Positions 1 through 5,204 of a stretch of 12,393 nt of DNA are shown here, one piece after another. The DNA is from JBLHKS01 sp047620505 (GTDB lineage: Bacteria > Verrucomicrobiota > Verrucomicrobiia > Verrucomicrobiales > DEV007). Below the pieces are notes generated by a model. That model was given only the letters and a program-made list of their open reading frames with translations, ran no database searches and had not been told where the DNA came from. Both the position numbers and the translations under genes were made by a program. The DNA lies in the NCBI GenBank assembly GCA_047620505.1, contig JBLHKS010000207.1, positions 1 to 12,393 of the forward strand. Direction: 5' to 3'. Positions within the stretch are counted from its first letter, which is position 1, and every line of letters begins with the position of its first letter.

Positions 1-42
1 CAGCGCCACGTAAACCTTGAGACTGCCTGTGAAGCTCAGCAT
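1..42 (-). CDS. tnpB: IS66 accessory protein TnpB, N-terminal fragment (cut by window edge)
   Basis: Fourteen codons are visible, reading MLSFTGSLKVYVAL. This matches the usual beginning of IS66 Orf2/TnpB proteins (M-L-S/x ... hydrophobic strand ... then an expected 'xDMRKSFDGL' beyond the edge). The ATG at 42 overlaps the end of tnpA, as expected for the IS66 tnpA-tnpB-tnpC operon. The rest lies outside the window. The identification rests on position as much as on the short peptide. Confidence 0.75.
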   Translation of the reverse strand, partial: MLSFTGSLKVYVAL

Positions 43-473
43 GACGACGACAAGGCTCGCAAGAGATCGACCGCCAATTGCAGCTGATGACGATTGGACA
101 CCAGCGCGCTGGCTCCGCCGGGCAAATCCAGGCGCAACTTCTGGTCATCGGCGCGATCCGGCAACGGCGGCGCGACAGCTCCTCGCGGCTCTTGGTCCAC
201 CACCACTTCCGCCAACGCCAACTGCGGAGCCGCTGGTTGTTCGGCCGCCGAGTCCTGTTGCTCTCCGAGCCGACGGCGACGCTTCTGCGCCCAATGGGCA
301 AACGTCGAGTATGGGATCCCGTGCAGCTTTGCGAACCCCGCGCCACTGATGCCGCTTTGATCGAACTCATCAAGGATCGCTTCCCGTTCCTCAAAACTGG
401 TTCGAACGCGACCGCGCGCGTCAACACGCAACAGTCGCTGCCCGACCTCCTCCGGCTCTTTCGTAGATGTCAT
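36..473 (-). CDS. tnpA: IS66 accessory protein TnpA (helix-turn-helix)
   Basis: This 145-residue protein is the first gene of the IS66 element and is thought to be a DNA-binding accessory factor for transposition. Residues about 26-65 (FEEREAILDEFDQSGISGAG, then FAKLHGIPYSTFAHW) form the helix-turn-helix with the family's 'gls..xFa..hgi..sTf..W' pattern, followed by a basic QKRRRR patch. The C-terminal half is low-complexity and then ends in the 'lp.g....v.....l..ll.aL' strand-helix pattern seen in IS66 TnpA. The start at 473 lies 60 bp inside the IS end and has no Shine-Dalgarno sequence. Its TGA overlaps the ATG of tnpB by 7 bp (ATGCTGA), the translational-coupling layout usual in this family. 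Length is normal. Confidence 0.88.
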   Translation of the reverse strand: MTSTKEPEEVGQRLLRVDARGRVRTSFEEREAILDEFDQSGISGAGFAKLHGIPYSTFAHWAQKRRRRLGEQQDSAAEQPAAPQLALAEVVVDQEPRGAVAPPLPDRADDQKLRLDLPGGASALVSNRHQLQLAVDLLRALSSSC

Positions 474-510
474 AGCCGATAAACTACGACGTCTACGATC
501 TATGCCTCAA

Positions 511-533
511 TAGGTGCTGAACGAGACGCTTAC
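511..533 (-). repeat. IS66 terminal inverted repeat
   Basis: Reading the minus strand from 533, the sequence begins GTAAGCGTCTCGTTCAGCAC. The GTAAGCG start matches the family's terminal inverted repeats, and it lies at the expected distance (about 60 bp) ahead of tnpA. The TAA inside GTAAGC also supplies the in-frame stop of the reading frame that crosses the neighbouring repeat array. The partner repeat is outside the window, so the length of the inverted match cannot be measured. Confidence 0.75.
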
Positions 534-742
534 TCTCGGTCGTCACGACGCATCTCTCGGTCATCACGACGCATCTCTCGGTCATCACGACGCATCTCTC
601 GGTCATCATGACGCATCTCTCGGTCGTCACGATGCATCTCTCGGTCGTCACGGCGCATCTCTCGGTCGTCACGACGCATCTCTCGGTCATCACGATGCAT
701 CTCTCGGTCGTCACTGCGCATCTCTCGGTCGTCACGGCGCAT
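534..742. repeat. Tandem array of ten 21-bp repeats
   Basis: Ten head-to-tail copies of a 21-bp unit run from 533/534 to 742 without spacers. Each unit is CTCTCGGT followed by CRTCAYKRYGCAT (split here for reading). The first 16 columns after CTCTCGGT vary at only five places, counted as unit positions 10, 14, 15, 16 and 17; most changes are transitions at CpG. The unit is a multiple of three, so several frames stay open. On the minus strand one frame reads M-R/H-R/S/H-D-D-R-E repeated ten times, starting with ATG at 742 and stopped by the TAA inside the IS66 terminus. Seven of eleven differences from the consensus are synonymous in that frame, more than in the others. There is no clear ribosome binding site. 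It is either a short repetitive coding sequence or a non-coding minisatellite; I cannot decide. Confidence 0.9.
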
Positions 743-1034
743 CTTCGGACTTCAGGGACCCGATTTGCGGGTGAACTTCGCAGAAAACCGTAGTCCCGAG
801 TCTCCGCACTCGGGCGCGGCCACAGCCGCGATCATTTGCAACCGCTTCATGGCCAAGGCGTAGACCCATATCTACAACAGCGGAATACGCCATAACTCCG
901 CCCTTCGCTGACCAAAAGAGTCGGAACTCTGGCGAGTCCCGGAATTCCCCAATTACATGGGTTCTCGCAGGGACTACTCTGCTTGGTAAAGAAAAGTCTT
1001 GCCATCCTGGCTGGAAACTTCCTACCATCGCCGG
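743..1034. other. Intergenic stretch with hairpins, no convincing gene
   Basis: Between the repeat array and the first plus-strand gene there is no reading frame with recognisable similarity. It contains two adjacent perfect hairpins at 795-830 (listed separately). A 98-codon minus-strand frame (732-1028) and a 72-codon one (847-1065) overlap here, but neither shows a family motif or a ribosome binding site. Hairpins next to a short conserved-looking block suggest an interspersed repeat of the genome; this is a suspicion, not something the window proves. Confidence 0.5.
795..830. repeat. Two back-to-back perfect hairpins (REP-like)
   Basis: CCCGAGT at 795-801 pairs perfectly with ACTCGGG at 808-814 across a 6-nt loop. 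Immediately after it, CGCGGC at 815-820 pairs perfectly with GCCGCG at 825-830 across the loop CACA. Neither is followed by a T-run on either strand, so a Rho-independent terminator is unlikely. Paired GC-rich hairpins of this kind are typical of REP/BIME-like extragenic repeats. Confidence 0.6.
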
Positions 1035-1877
1035 ATGACCGATAAAGAGGAAGACAAACTCTCAACGTACTACGCGGTCATCGCCTCTTGCGCCAAGCAC
1101 AACACCGCGTGGCAGAGCCTACCCGCCTTCGCCAACGGCTACGGAGAATTCCAGACCGAAGTCGACGCCATCTCCGCCGCTGCGGAAACCCAACAAGCCG
1201 GAATCACCGGGGCCGCCAAAGACAAATCCGCCCGCCGCCAGACATTGGCCGAATACGCCTGTCCCGTCGCCGCATCCGTTCAAGCCTGGGCAACGCTCAA
1301 TGACAACGCGACCCTCGCCGGACGGATCGCCTTCACCCTGAGCGATTTCCTCTATGGCCGCGACACCGAAAGCGAAGAACGCGCCCGACTCGTCCACACC
1401 GAAGCCACCGCTATTCTCGCCAGCCTCACCGACTACGGCGTCACCCAGCAACTGCTGGACGATCTGCTCGCCGCCATCGACGCCTATAAAGCGACGTTGG
1501 CTGCCCCTCGCGCCGCCATCACCCAGGCGATGGCGGAGCTGGCGTTTCCGGTCGCGGCCGCCGTCCATGCCTGGGCGCTGGAAAACGACAACGCCCAGCT
1601 GGCGGACCGGGTCGGGTTCAGCATGAGCGATTTCCTCAATGGCCGCGACACCATCGCCGAGGAACGGGCGCAGGTGGTTCATGACGAGGGCCAGATGAAT
1701 CTCGCCGGGCTGGGCGATTTCGGCGTGACCCAGCAGCTGCTGAATGATTTGCAGGCCGCGATCGAGCCTATCCCCAAACTAAAGACCACCGCTCTAACCG
1801 TAAGACTAACAGAAACCAGCAGGCGACGCGGAATTGACGCCAGTGATGAATTTTACGCTTACCGCCCGCGCGCCTGA
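1035..1877 (+). CDS. Uncharacterised helical protein with internal tandem duplication
   Basis: This 280-residue cytoplasmic-looking protein has no signal peptide or membrane segment. It resembles a group of uncharacterised, alanine-rich, all-helical proteins seen in Bacteroidota and Verrucomicrobiota (pattern 'KDKxARRxxLxE', 'SDFxxGRDT', 'DYGVTQQxLDxLxAAIDAY'); I know no function for them. Residues about 71-149 and 166-244 are two copies of one roughly 79-residue unit: PVAASVQAWA/PVAAAVHAWA, SDFLYGRDT/SDFLNGRDT and YGVTQQLLDDL/FGVTQQLLNDL line up at a constant offset of 95 residues. The tail (DEFYAYRPRA) looks like the family's usual end. I chose ATG 1035 rather than 999 because the protein then begins MTDKEEDKLS, the family-like start. 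There is no Shine-Dalgarno sequence. Codon choice differs between copies: the first prefers GCC/CTC/GAA, the second GCG/CTG/GAG. The next gene starts 79 bp on, same strand. Confidence 0.72.
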   Translation: MTDKEEDKLSTYYAVIASCAKHNTAWQSLPAFANGYGEFQTEVDAISAAAETQQAGITGAAKDKSARRQTLAEYACPVAASVQAWATLNDNATLAGRIAFTLSDFLYGRDTESEERARLVHTEATAILASLTDYGVTQQLLDDLLAAIDAYKATLAAPRAAITQAMAELAFPVAAAVHAWALENDNAQLADRVGFSMSDFLNGRDTIAEERAQVVHDEGQMNLAGLGDFGVTQQLLNDLQAAIEPIPKLKTTALTVRLTETSRRRGIDASDEFYAYRPRA

Positions 1878-1956
1878 GCCCGAACCTTCAGCATTAATAA
1901 TACACGTAGCTATCACTGCATCAAAAGACAGCAATCCACATACAAAAAACACGACA

Positions 1957-2544
1957 ATGCCCGCTAAACCCAATCTGAAACCTCCTGCCGGAACCTTCAC
2001 GACTACCCCGTCTGAAGTAGAACTCGCCTTCAAAGAACGCTCCAAGCAGGGTTCGGTCTGCACATGGATTTTCGAGGTGGATTACTCCATTAATTCTAAG
2101 TACCCTCGGTTTTTCCTCTTCAACGTCAAGACTGGTGACCTTTATAAATATAAAACCGCTCATGGCCGGGGTGGCCGAAACGAGACGCCGCATGACGGCA
2201 AGTGCCGACAGGTATCGAACGTGAACGGCTCGGGTTGTAGCTCGCTTGGAGCTATCCGCACCCTTGCTCTCTACACTTCGACTAAGGTTGGCAGAGCGCT
2301 CCGTCTCGATGGTCTCTCTGGCACCAACAGCAACATTCAAGGCCGTGGGGTCGTCCTGCATGGGGGAGGATACGTCTCTGATAACGATGCCAGCACTGAC
2401 AAGGGCCTATCTGGCCGTTCTCTCGGCTGTATTGTGCCGGATGAAAAGTATATCCACTATGCCAAAGGCGGTAAGCTCCTCGACGTCCTTGCGCATGGTT
2501 CGATTGGGGTGACGCACTTCGGCGGCAAGTTCAAAATTCCTTAG
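1957..2544 (+). CDS. L,D-transpeptidase-like catalytic domain protein (YkuD_2 type)
   Basis: This 195-residue protein resembles the murein L,D-transpeptidase catalytic domain family (YkuD_2). Members with this fold use a cysteine nucleophile to form or exchange peptidoglycan crosslinks, or are paralogs of unknown target. Visible motifs are the entry segment HGRGG (69-73), SSLGAIRTLALYTS (95-108), the active-site histidine in VVLHGGGYV (H135) and the nucleophile region SGRSLGC (C158, with S155 and G157). The frame is open back to ATG 1834, but that would overlap the previous gene. ATG 1957 follows an AT-rich stretch and opens directly into the domain, so I prefer it. Neither start gives a signal peptide, which is odd for an enzyme acting on the cell wall: export may use another route, or the substrate may be cytoplasmic or phage/toxin-related. 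There is no Shine-Dalgarno sequence. Confidence 0.75.
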   Translation: MPAKPNLKPPAGTFTTTPSEVELAFKERSKQGSVCTWIFEVDYSINSKYPRFFLFNVKTGDLYKYKTAHGRGGRNETPHDGKCRQVSNVNGSGCSSLGAIRTLALYTSTKVGRALRLDGLSGTNSNIQGRGVVLHGGGYVSDNDASTDKGLSGRSLGCIVPDEKYIHYAKGGKLLDVLAHGSIGVTHFGGKFKIP

Positions 2545-2761
2545 CTTGCAAGTTGCCGAATCGGGTAGGCGGATGGTTCAAACCTGTCAGGCTGGTTCGG
2601 CCCTTGGCTTTGTCGAGAGTTCCGGTTTCGTTGTTAATCATTCATTGTTAGAGGAATGGAGGAATCCTGAAATTGAACAAACAATATGGAGGCAAGCGGC
2701 CGCGGATCCCTGATCGTTCGATTGATTTCGCGAGCCCGTTCCAACGGGCTTCTCGACGCTG
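2545..2761. other. Intergenic region between convergent genes
   Basis: These 217 bp separate the transpeptidase-like gene (plus) from the PmoA-like gene (minus). I see no gene. It holds a hairpin near the right end (2733-2750) and a cluster of overlapping rare restriction sites at 2696-2709 (NotI, SacII, BamHI). Confidence 0.6.
2733..2750. terminator. Possible transcription terminator hairpin between convergent genes
   Basis: AGCCCGTT at 2733-2740 and AACGGGCT at 2743-2750 are perfect inverted repeats (8-bp stem if the two central bases form the loop, more realistically 6 bp with a 6-nt loop). It lies 11 bp past the stop of the minus-strand PmoA-like gene and could serve both convergent genes. 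It lacks a proper T-run on either strand (only TTCTC on the plus strand), so termination strength is doubtful. Confidence 0.45.
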
Positions 2762-3766
2762 TCAGGGCCCGGCTTTTGCCCGATGAACTTCGAACTGCCC
2801 GTGTTTCTCCGGCTTTCCAAGCTCGAATCCCGGGCGCTTCCCGAATTCCTCGGCCACAGTCGACGCTTTCTCAGGATCGTAGGCACCGCCGTGCGCGTGA
2901 AGCAGGTAGCGGAGAACGAGCGGCTCGTCTTTCTTGATTACAAACGGCTCGTCCATGCCGAACGACGCGCCCATCCAGCCGTCTTCGCGAACGTGCCACT
3001 TCGTTGGGTAGCGCGGATTCTCCGGATGATCGAAGTAGGTGATGCCTTCGATCACCGTCTTCCGATTCGGCCCCTCACCAGCTGAAACCGGGCCGCTGTA
3101 GTCCATCCAACGAGCTGACTTGCCGAAAATCTCAGGCTCGCCAATTCCGCCCTCGCTGTTCGAAATCGTTCCCCCGCCGAAGTAGGCCGAAATCGTCTTC
3201 GCCATGCGAACAGCGAGAAATCCGAAATTCGTTTTGCCGAGATTGACGCTCTCGCGATTCGCCGAAGGCCGCATCGTCAGCTGGAATTCCAGCGCCGTTT
3301 CGCCATTCTCAAGCGGGATCAGCGCAGCGACGATTTCCTGCTCCATCAGCTCATTGCCCTCGCCATCGAACCACCCTGACAAGCTCGCCATGATCGCTTC
3401 GTCCTCCCCGTCTTCGTAAGCGAGCCACATTTTCTGGCGGACCTGCGCGGGCTGGCCGTCGGCCCAGAAATTCGAGCCCTCGATGTCCGCATGCGCGAAC
3501 CAGATCGAGCGATGGTGATCGTGATTCTGCGCTCCCGGGTGCCCCATTCGAGTCAGCGAAGTCCCGGACGGGCCGTTGAACGGGTAGAAGAACGGCCGCG
3601 GATATTCGGGCCCAAAATGCCAGCGAGTTTTCTCGACTCCGTCGCTTTGAAACGAGACCTGGTGTTCAGGAAGCGGCAGCAGCTGCTGGCCAGGGATCGG
3701 CTTAGGGTCAGCGACAGCGACGCTCGTGATGAGCGCCAGAAGACAGATTCTTGAGATCGGATTCAT
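2762..3766 (-). CDS. Secreted PmoA-like protein (DUF6807)
   Basis: This 334-residue exported protein has a signal peptide (MNPISRICLLALITSVAVA, cleavage near residue 19-20). It matches the 'methane oxygenase PmoA' family (PF14100, DUF6807), common in multiple copies in Planctomycetes and Verrucomicrobia; despite the label it is not a methane monooxygenase subunit, and its function is unproven. Characteristic segments are HPGAQNHDHHRSIWFAH (76-92, histidine-rich and the best candidate active or metal site), ARWMDYSG (218-225), FDHPENPRYPTKWHVR (245-260) and the strand LVLRYLLHAHGG (283-294). Length is normal. The ATG is 85 bp from the divergent yceH-like gene, and no Shine-Dalgarno sequence precedes it. 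Such proteins are often found near sulfatases, oxidoreductases and sugar-metabolism genes, which fits the neighbourhood. Confidence 0.85.
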   Translation of the reverse strand: MNPISRICLLALITSVAVADPKPIPGQQLLPLPEHQVSFQSDGVEKTRWHFGPEYPRPFFYPFNGPSGTSLTRMGHPGAQNHDHHRSIWFAHADIEGSNFWADGQPAQVRQKMWLAYEDGEDEAIMASLSGWFDGEGNELMEQEIVAALIPLENGETALEFQLTMRPSANRESVNLGKTNFGFLAVRMAKTISAYFGGGTISNSEGGIGEPEIFGKSARWMDYSGPVSAGEGPNRKTVIEGITYFDHPENPRYPTKWHVREDGWMGASFGMDEPFVIKKDEPLVLRYLLHAHGGAYDPEKASTVAEEFGKRPGFELGKPEKHGQFEVHRAKAGP

Positions 3767-3851
3767 GAGGTTTCATCCAGCCAACCAGCCGAGGCAACGC
3801 CCGTCAAGCTCGCCGCTGGACCTTCGCCGTCGACCGACTAGAATCCCGTCA
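3767..3851. promoter_or_regulatory. Divergent promoter region, with a candidate -10 box for the yceH-like gene
   Basis: This 85-bp gap must hold the promoters of both divergent genes. On the plus strand TAGAAT at 3839-3844 matches the sigma-70 -10 consensus in five of six bases and ends 7 bp before ATG 3852, so a transcript from it would be leaderless or nearly so. I see no good -35 box at the right distance. No promoter stands out on the minus strand. Confidence 0.3.
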
Positions 3852-4592
3852 ATGATCGACGAAGAAGAAGACGCCGAAGACGAAATCGAATCCGCAGAAG
3901 ATGAAGCCAAGGCCCGTGCCGGGGAGCTGACTTTTGCTGAGGGCCGTGTCCTCGGGAGCATGCTGGAAAAGCAGGCGACCACGCCAGGGCAGTATCCGAT
4001 GTCCCTCAATCTGATCCAGACGGCCTGCAATCAAAGATCGAGTCGTGATCCCGTGGCTGACTTCGATGAGGAAACTGTCGAGCGCGCTTTGGATGGCCTG
4101 CGAGACAAAAAACTAGCCGTGAAAGTGCATCTGTCAGGCTCGCGAGTTCCGAAGTACCGCCATACGACCGACCGGGTCCTCACGATCACTCAGGATCAGC
4201 AGGCGTTGATCTGCATTCTTCTGCTGCGCGGCGTCCAGACCGCTGGCGAACTGAATCAGCGGTCCGAACGGATTCACCGATTCGGCTCAGTTGAGGCGGT
4301 AGAGCAATCGCTGCAATCGCTGATCGATTTCCCCGCATTTCCAATCGTGAAGCGCTTCCCATCCGGTTCGGGCAGGCGAGCTGTCATCTACGCCCATCTC
4401 TTGAGCGGCGAGCCGGAAGGACTGTCGGCCGTTCCAGCAGCTGCTGGCGGCAGCGCGGTTTCGGCAGCGCAAATCGTGCTCGAGGAAGAATCTTCCTGGC
4501 GCAAAAAGCTGGAAGGCCAGGTTGCCGAACTCAACAGCGAGCTGGAAACGCTCCGCTCTGAGTTTGCCGAGTTTCGCCGTCAGTTCGACTGA
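3852..4592 (+). CDS. yceH: YceH family protein (DUF480), winged-helix
   Basis: This 246-residue cytoplasmic protein belongs to the YceH/DUF480 family (PF04337), built of two winged-helix domains; its biological role is unknown. The family hallmark is clear at residues 26-68: LTFAEGRVLGSMLEKQATTP, then GQYPMSLNLIQTACNQRSSR and DPV. The second winged helix covers about 108-190 (LLLRGVQTAGELNQRSERIH, SLIDFPAFPIVKRFP). Residues 205-246 form a probable coiled coil (SSWRKKLEGQVAELNSELET onward), common in the family. An unusual acidic extension (MIDEEEDAEDEIESAEDEAK) precedes the domain. I chose ATG 3852 because an upstream ATG would extend the protein by 42 poorly conserved, basic residues through the divergent promoter region. 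The gene stands alone on its strand and converges with the next gene. Confidence 0.88.
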   Translation: MIDEEEDAEDEIESAEDEAKARAGELTFAEGRVLGSMLEKQATTPGQYPMSLNLIQTACNQRSSRDPVADFDEETVERALDGLRDKKLAVKVHLSGSRVPKYRHTTDRVLTITQDQQALICILLLRGVQTAGELNQRSERIHRFGSVEAVEQSLQSLIDFPAFPIVKRFPSGSGRRAVIYAHLLSGEPEGLSAVPAAAGGSAVSAAQIVLEEESSWRKKLEGQVAELNSELETLRSEFAEFRRQFD

Positions 4593-4595
4593 TAT

Positions 4596-5162
4596 TCAGT
4601 CCTCGAATCGAAACGCATCGCGGATTCGAAACAAGTCTTTCCAGACTTCGTGATCCTCTGCCTGAGGCGACACGGAAAAAAACAGCGCCGGCTGGTTTCC
4701 GTGTTTCCAAACCCGGATCTCCATGCTCAAGAACTGCCCCTTCTGGGTCGCGAACGGCTCGATCCATTTGAGCTTCGCTTTGTAAGTCGTCACGCCCTCC
4801 GCCTCGACCGGCTCTTCGAGATCGAACTCAAATTTCTCCGTGTCCGTATTCATGTTCTTGCCCTTCAACACAGCCGCGGACAGCCCCTTGTAGTAGGTCA
4901 GGACCTCGCGCTGAATCCCCTCGGCCGATACATCAGCGCCTTCCTCTAACAGAAACACCAAGGCGTAGCTGAAAAAAGATTCCTCGGCCTGATCGAACAT
5001 CCCGGGCGAAAACCGGATGTTCTCGACGCCCGTCCAACCAAGCGTCGGCGCGAACGGTGGCGGGAGTTCAATCCGTTCGCCTTTCCAATCGCCATCGAAA
5101 ACGAATTTGGTTTCGGCGAAAGCTACGAAGGGAAACAAGAGAAACAGGAAAATTGTCCGCAT
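4596..5162 (-). CDS. Small secreted protein of unknown function
   Basis: This 188-residue protein starts with a signal peptide (MRTIFLFLLFPFVAFA, cleavage after A16) and is probably periplasmic. I do not recognise a named family. It is rich in aromatic residues and beta-strand-like segments (KFVFDGDWKGERIELPPPFA; TYKAKLKWIEPFATQKGQFL; ALFFSVSPQ) and ends FRIRDAFRFED, so it is probably a single beta-rich domain. It has one predicted long helix-like part around AEGIQREVLTYYKGLSAAVL. The ATG is 42 bp after the stop of the 1333-residue protein on the same strand, so the two are probably cotranscribed. No Shine-Dalgarno sequence is seen. Its stop lies 3 bp from that of the convergent yceH-like gene. 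A role linked to the multidomain protein is inference from position only. Confidence 0.75.
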   Translation of the reverse strand: MRTIFLFLLFPFVAFAETKFVFDGDWKGERIELPPPFAPTLGWTGVENIRFSPGMFDQAEESFFSYALVFLLEEGADVSAEGIQREVLTYYKGLSAAVLKGKNMNTDTEKFEFDLEEPVEAEGVTTYKAKLKWIEPFATQKGQFLSMEIRVWKHGNQPALFFSVSPQAEDHEVWKDLFRIRDAFRFED

Positions 5163-5204
5163 GGTAAAATGGTGATTGAAAATTCGTCGAGGTCGAGAAA
5201 AACC

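Larger units (their letters stand above)
1..533 (-). mobile_element. IS66-family insertion sequence, partial (tnpA-side end present)
   Basis: This is the upstream end of an IS66-family element that continues past the left edge. Read on the minus strand it starts at 533 with GTAAGCGTCTCGTTC, the GTAAGCG-type terminus typical of IS66 elements, followed by an approximately 60-bp leader, tnpA and the overlapping start of tnpB. The transposase gene (tnpC) and the opposite terminal repeat lie outside the window. IS66 elements make 8-bp target duplications, so the bases next to the end, TCTCGGTC at 534-541, should be one copy. The end sits exactly at the edge of the 21-bp repeat array, so the array was the likely target. 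I cannot tell whether the element is intact or active. Confidence 0.85.

Noticed and set aside
530..745. CRISPR array
   Set aside because: Units of 21 bp are directly adjacent with no unique spacers, so this is a tandem repeat.
514..774. Plus-strand frame reading Gly-Arg-His-Asp-Ala-Ser-Leu repeats
   Set aside because: It starts inside the IS end and is open only because the 21-bp unit lacks stops; differences between units are mainly non-synonymous in this frame.
732..1028. 98-codon minus-strand frame in the gap after the repeat array
   Set aside because: No recognisable domain or ribosome binding site; it runs through the paired hairpins and into the last repeat unit. More likely a frame in an interspersed repeat. 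It would be reconsidered if the peptide is conserved in other genomes.
1119..1682. 187-codon minus-strand frame
   Set aside because: Antisense shadow of the duplicated helical protein; glycine-rich low-complexity product arising from GCC/GGC codons on the other strand.
2686..2937. 83-codon plus-strand frame beginning in the gap before the PmoA-like gene
   Set aside because: Most of it is antisense to the PmoA-like C-terminus; no family pattern despite a GGAGG-like stretch nearby.
2762..3766. Methane monooxygenase subunit PmoA
   Set aside because: The family name is misleading: the protein has a signal peptide and a soluble beta-rich DUF6807 domain, not the membrane subunit of methane monooxygenase.
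5163..5204. Weak hairpin (GAGGT/ACCTC) just after the 1333-residue gene
   Set aside because: Only a 5-bp stem with an 8-nt loop and no following T-run; insufficient for a terminator call.
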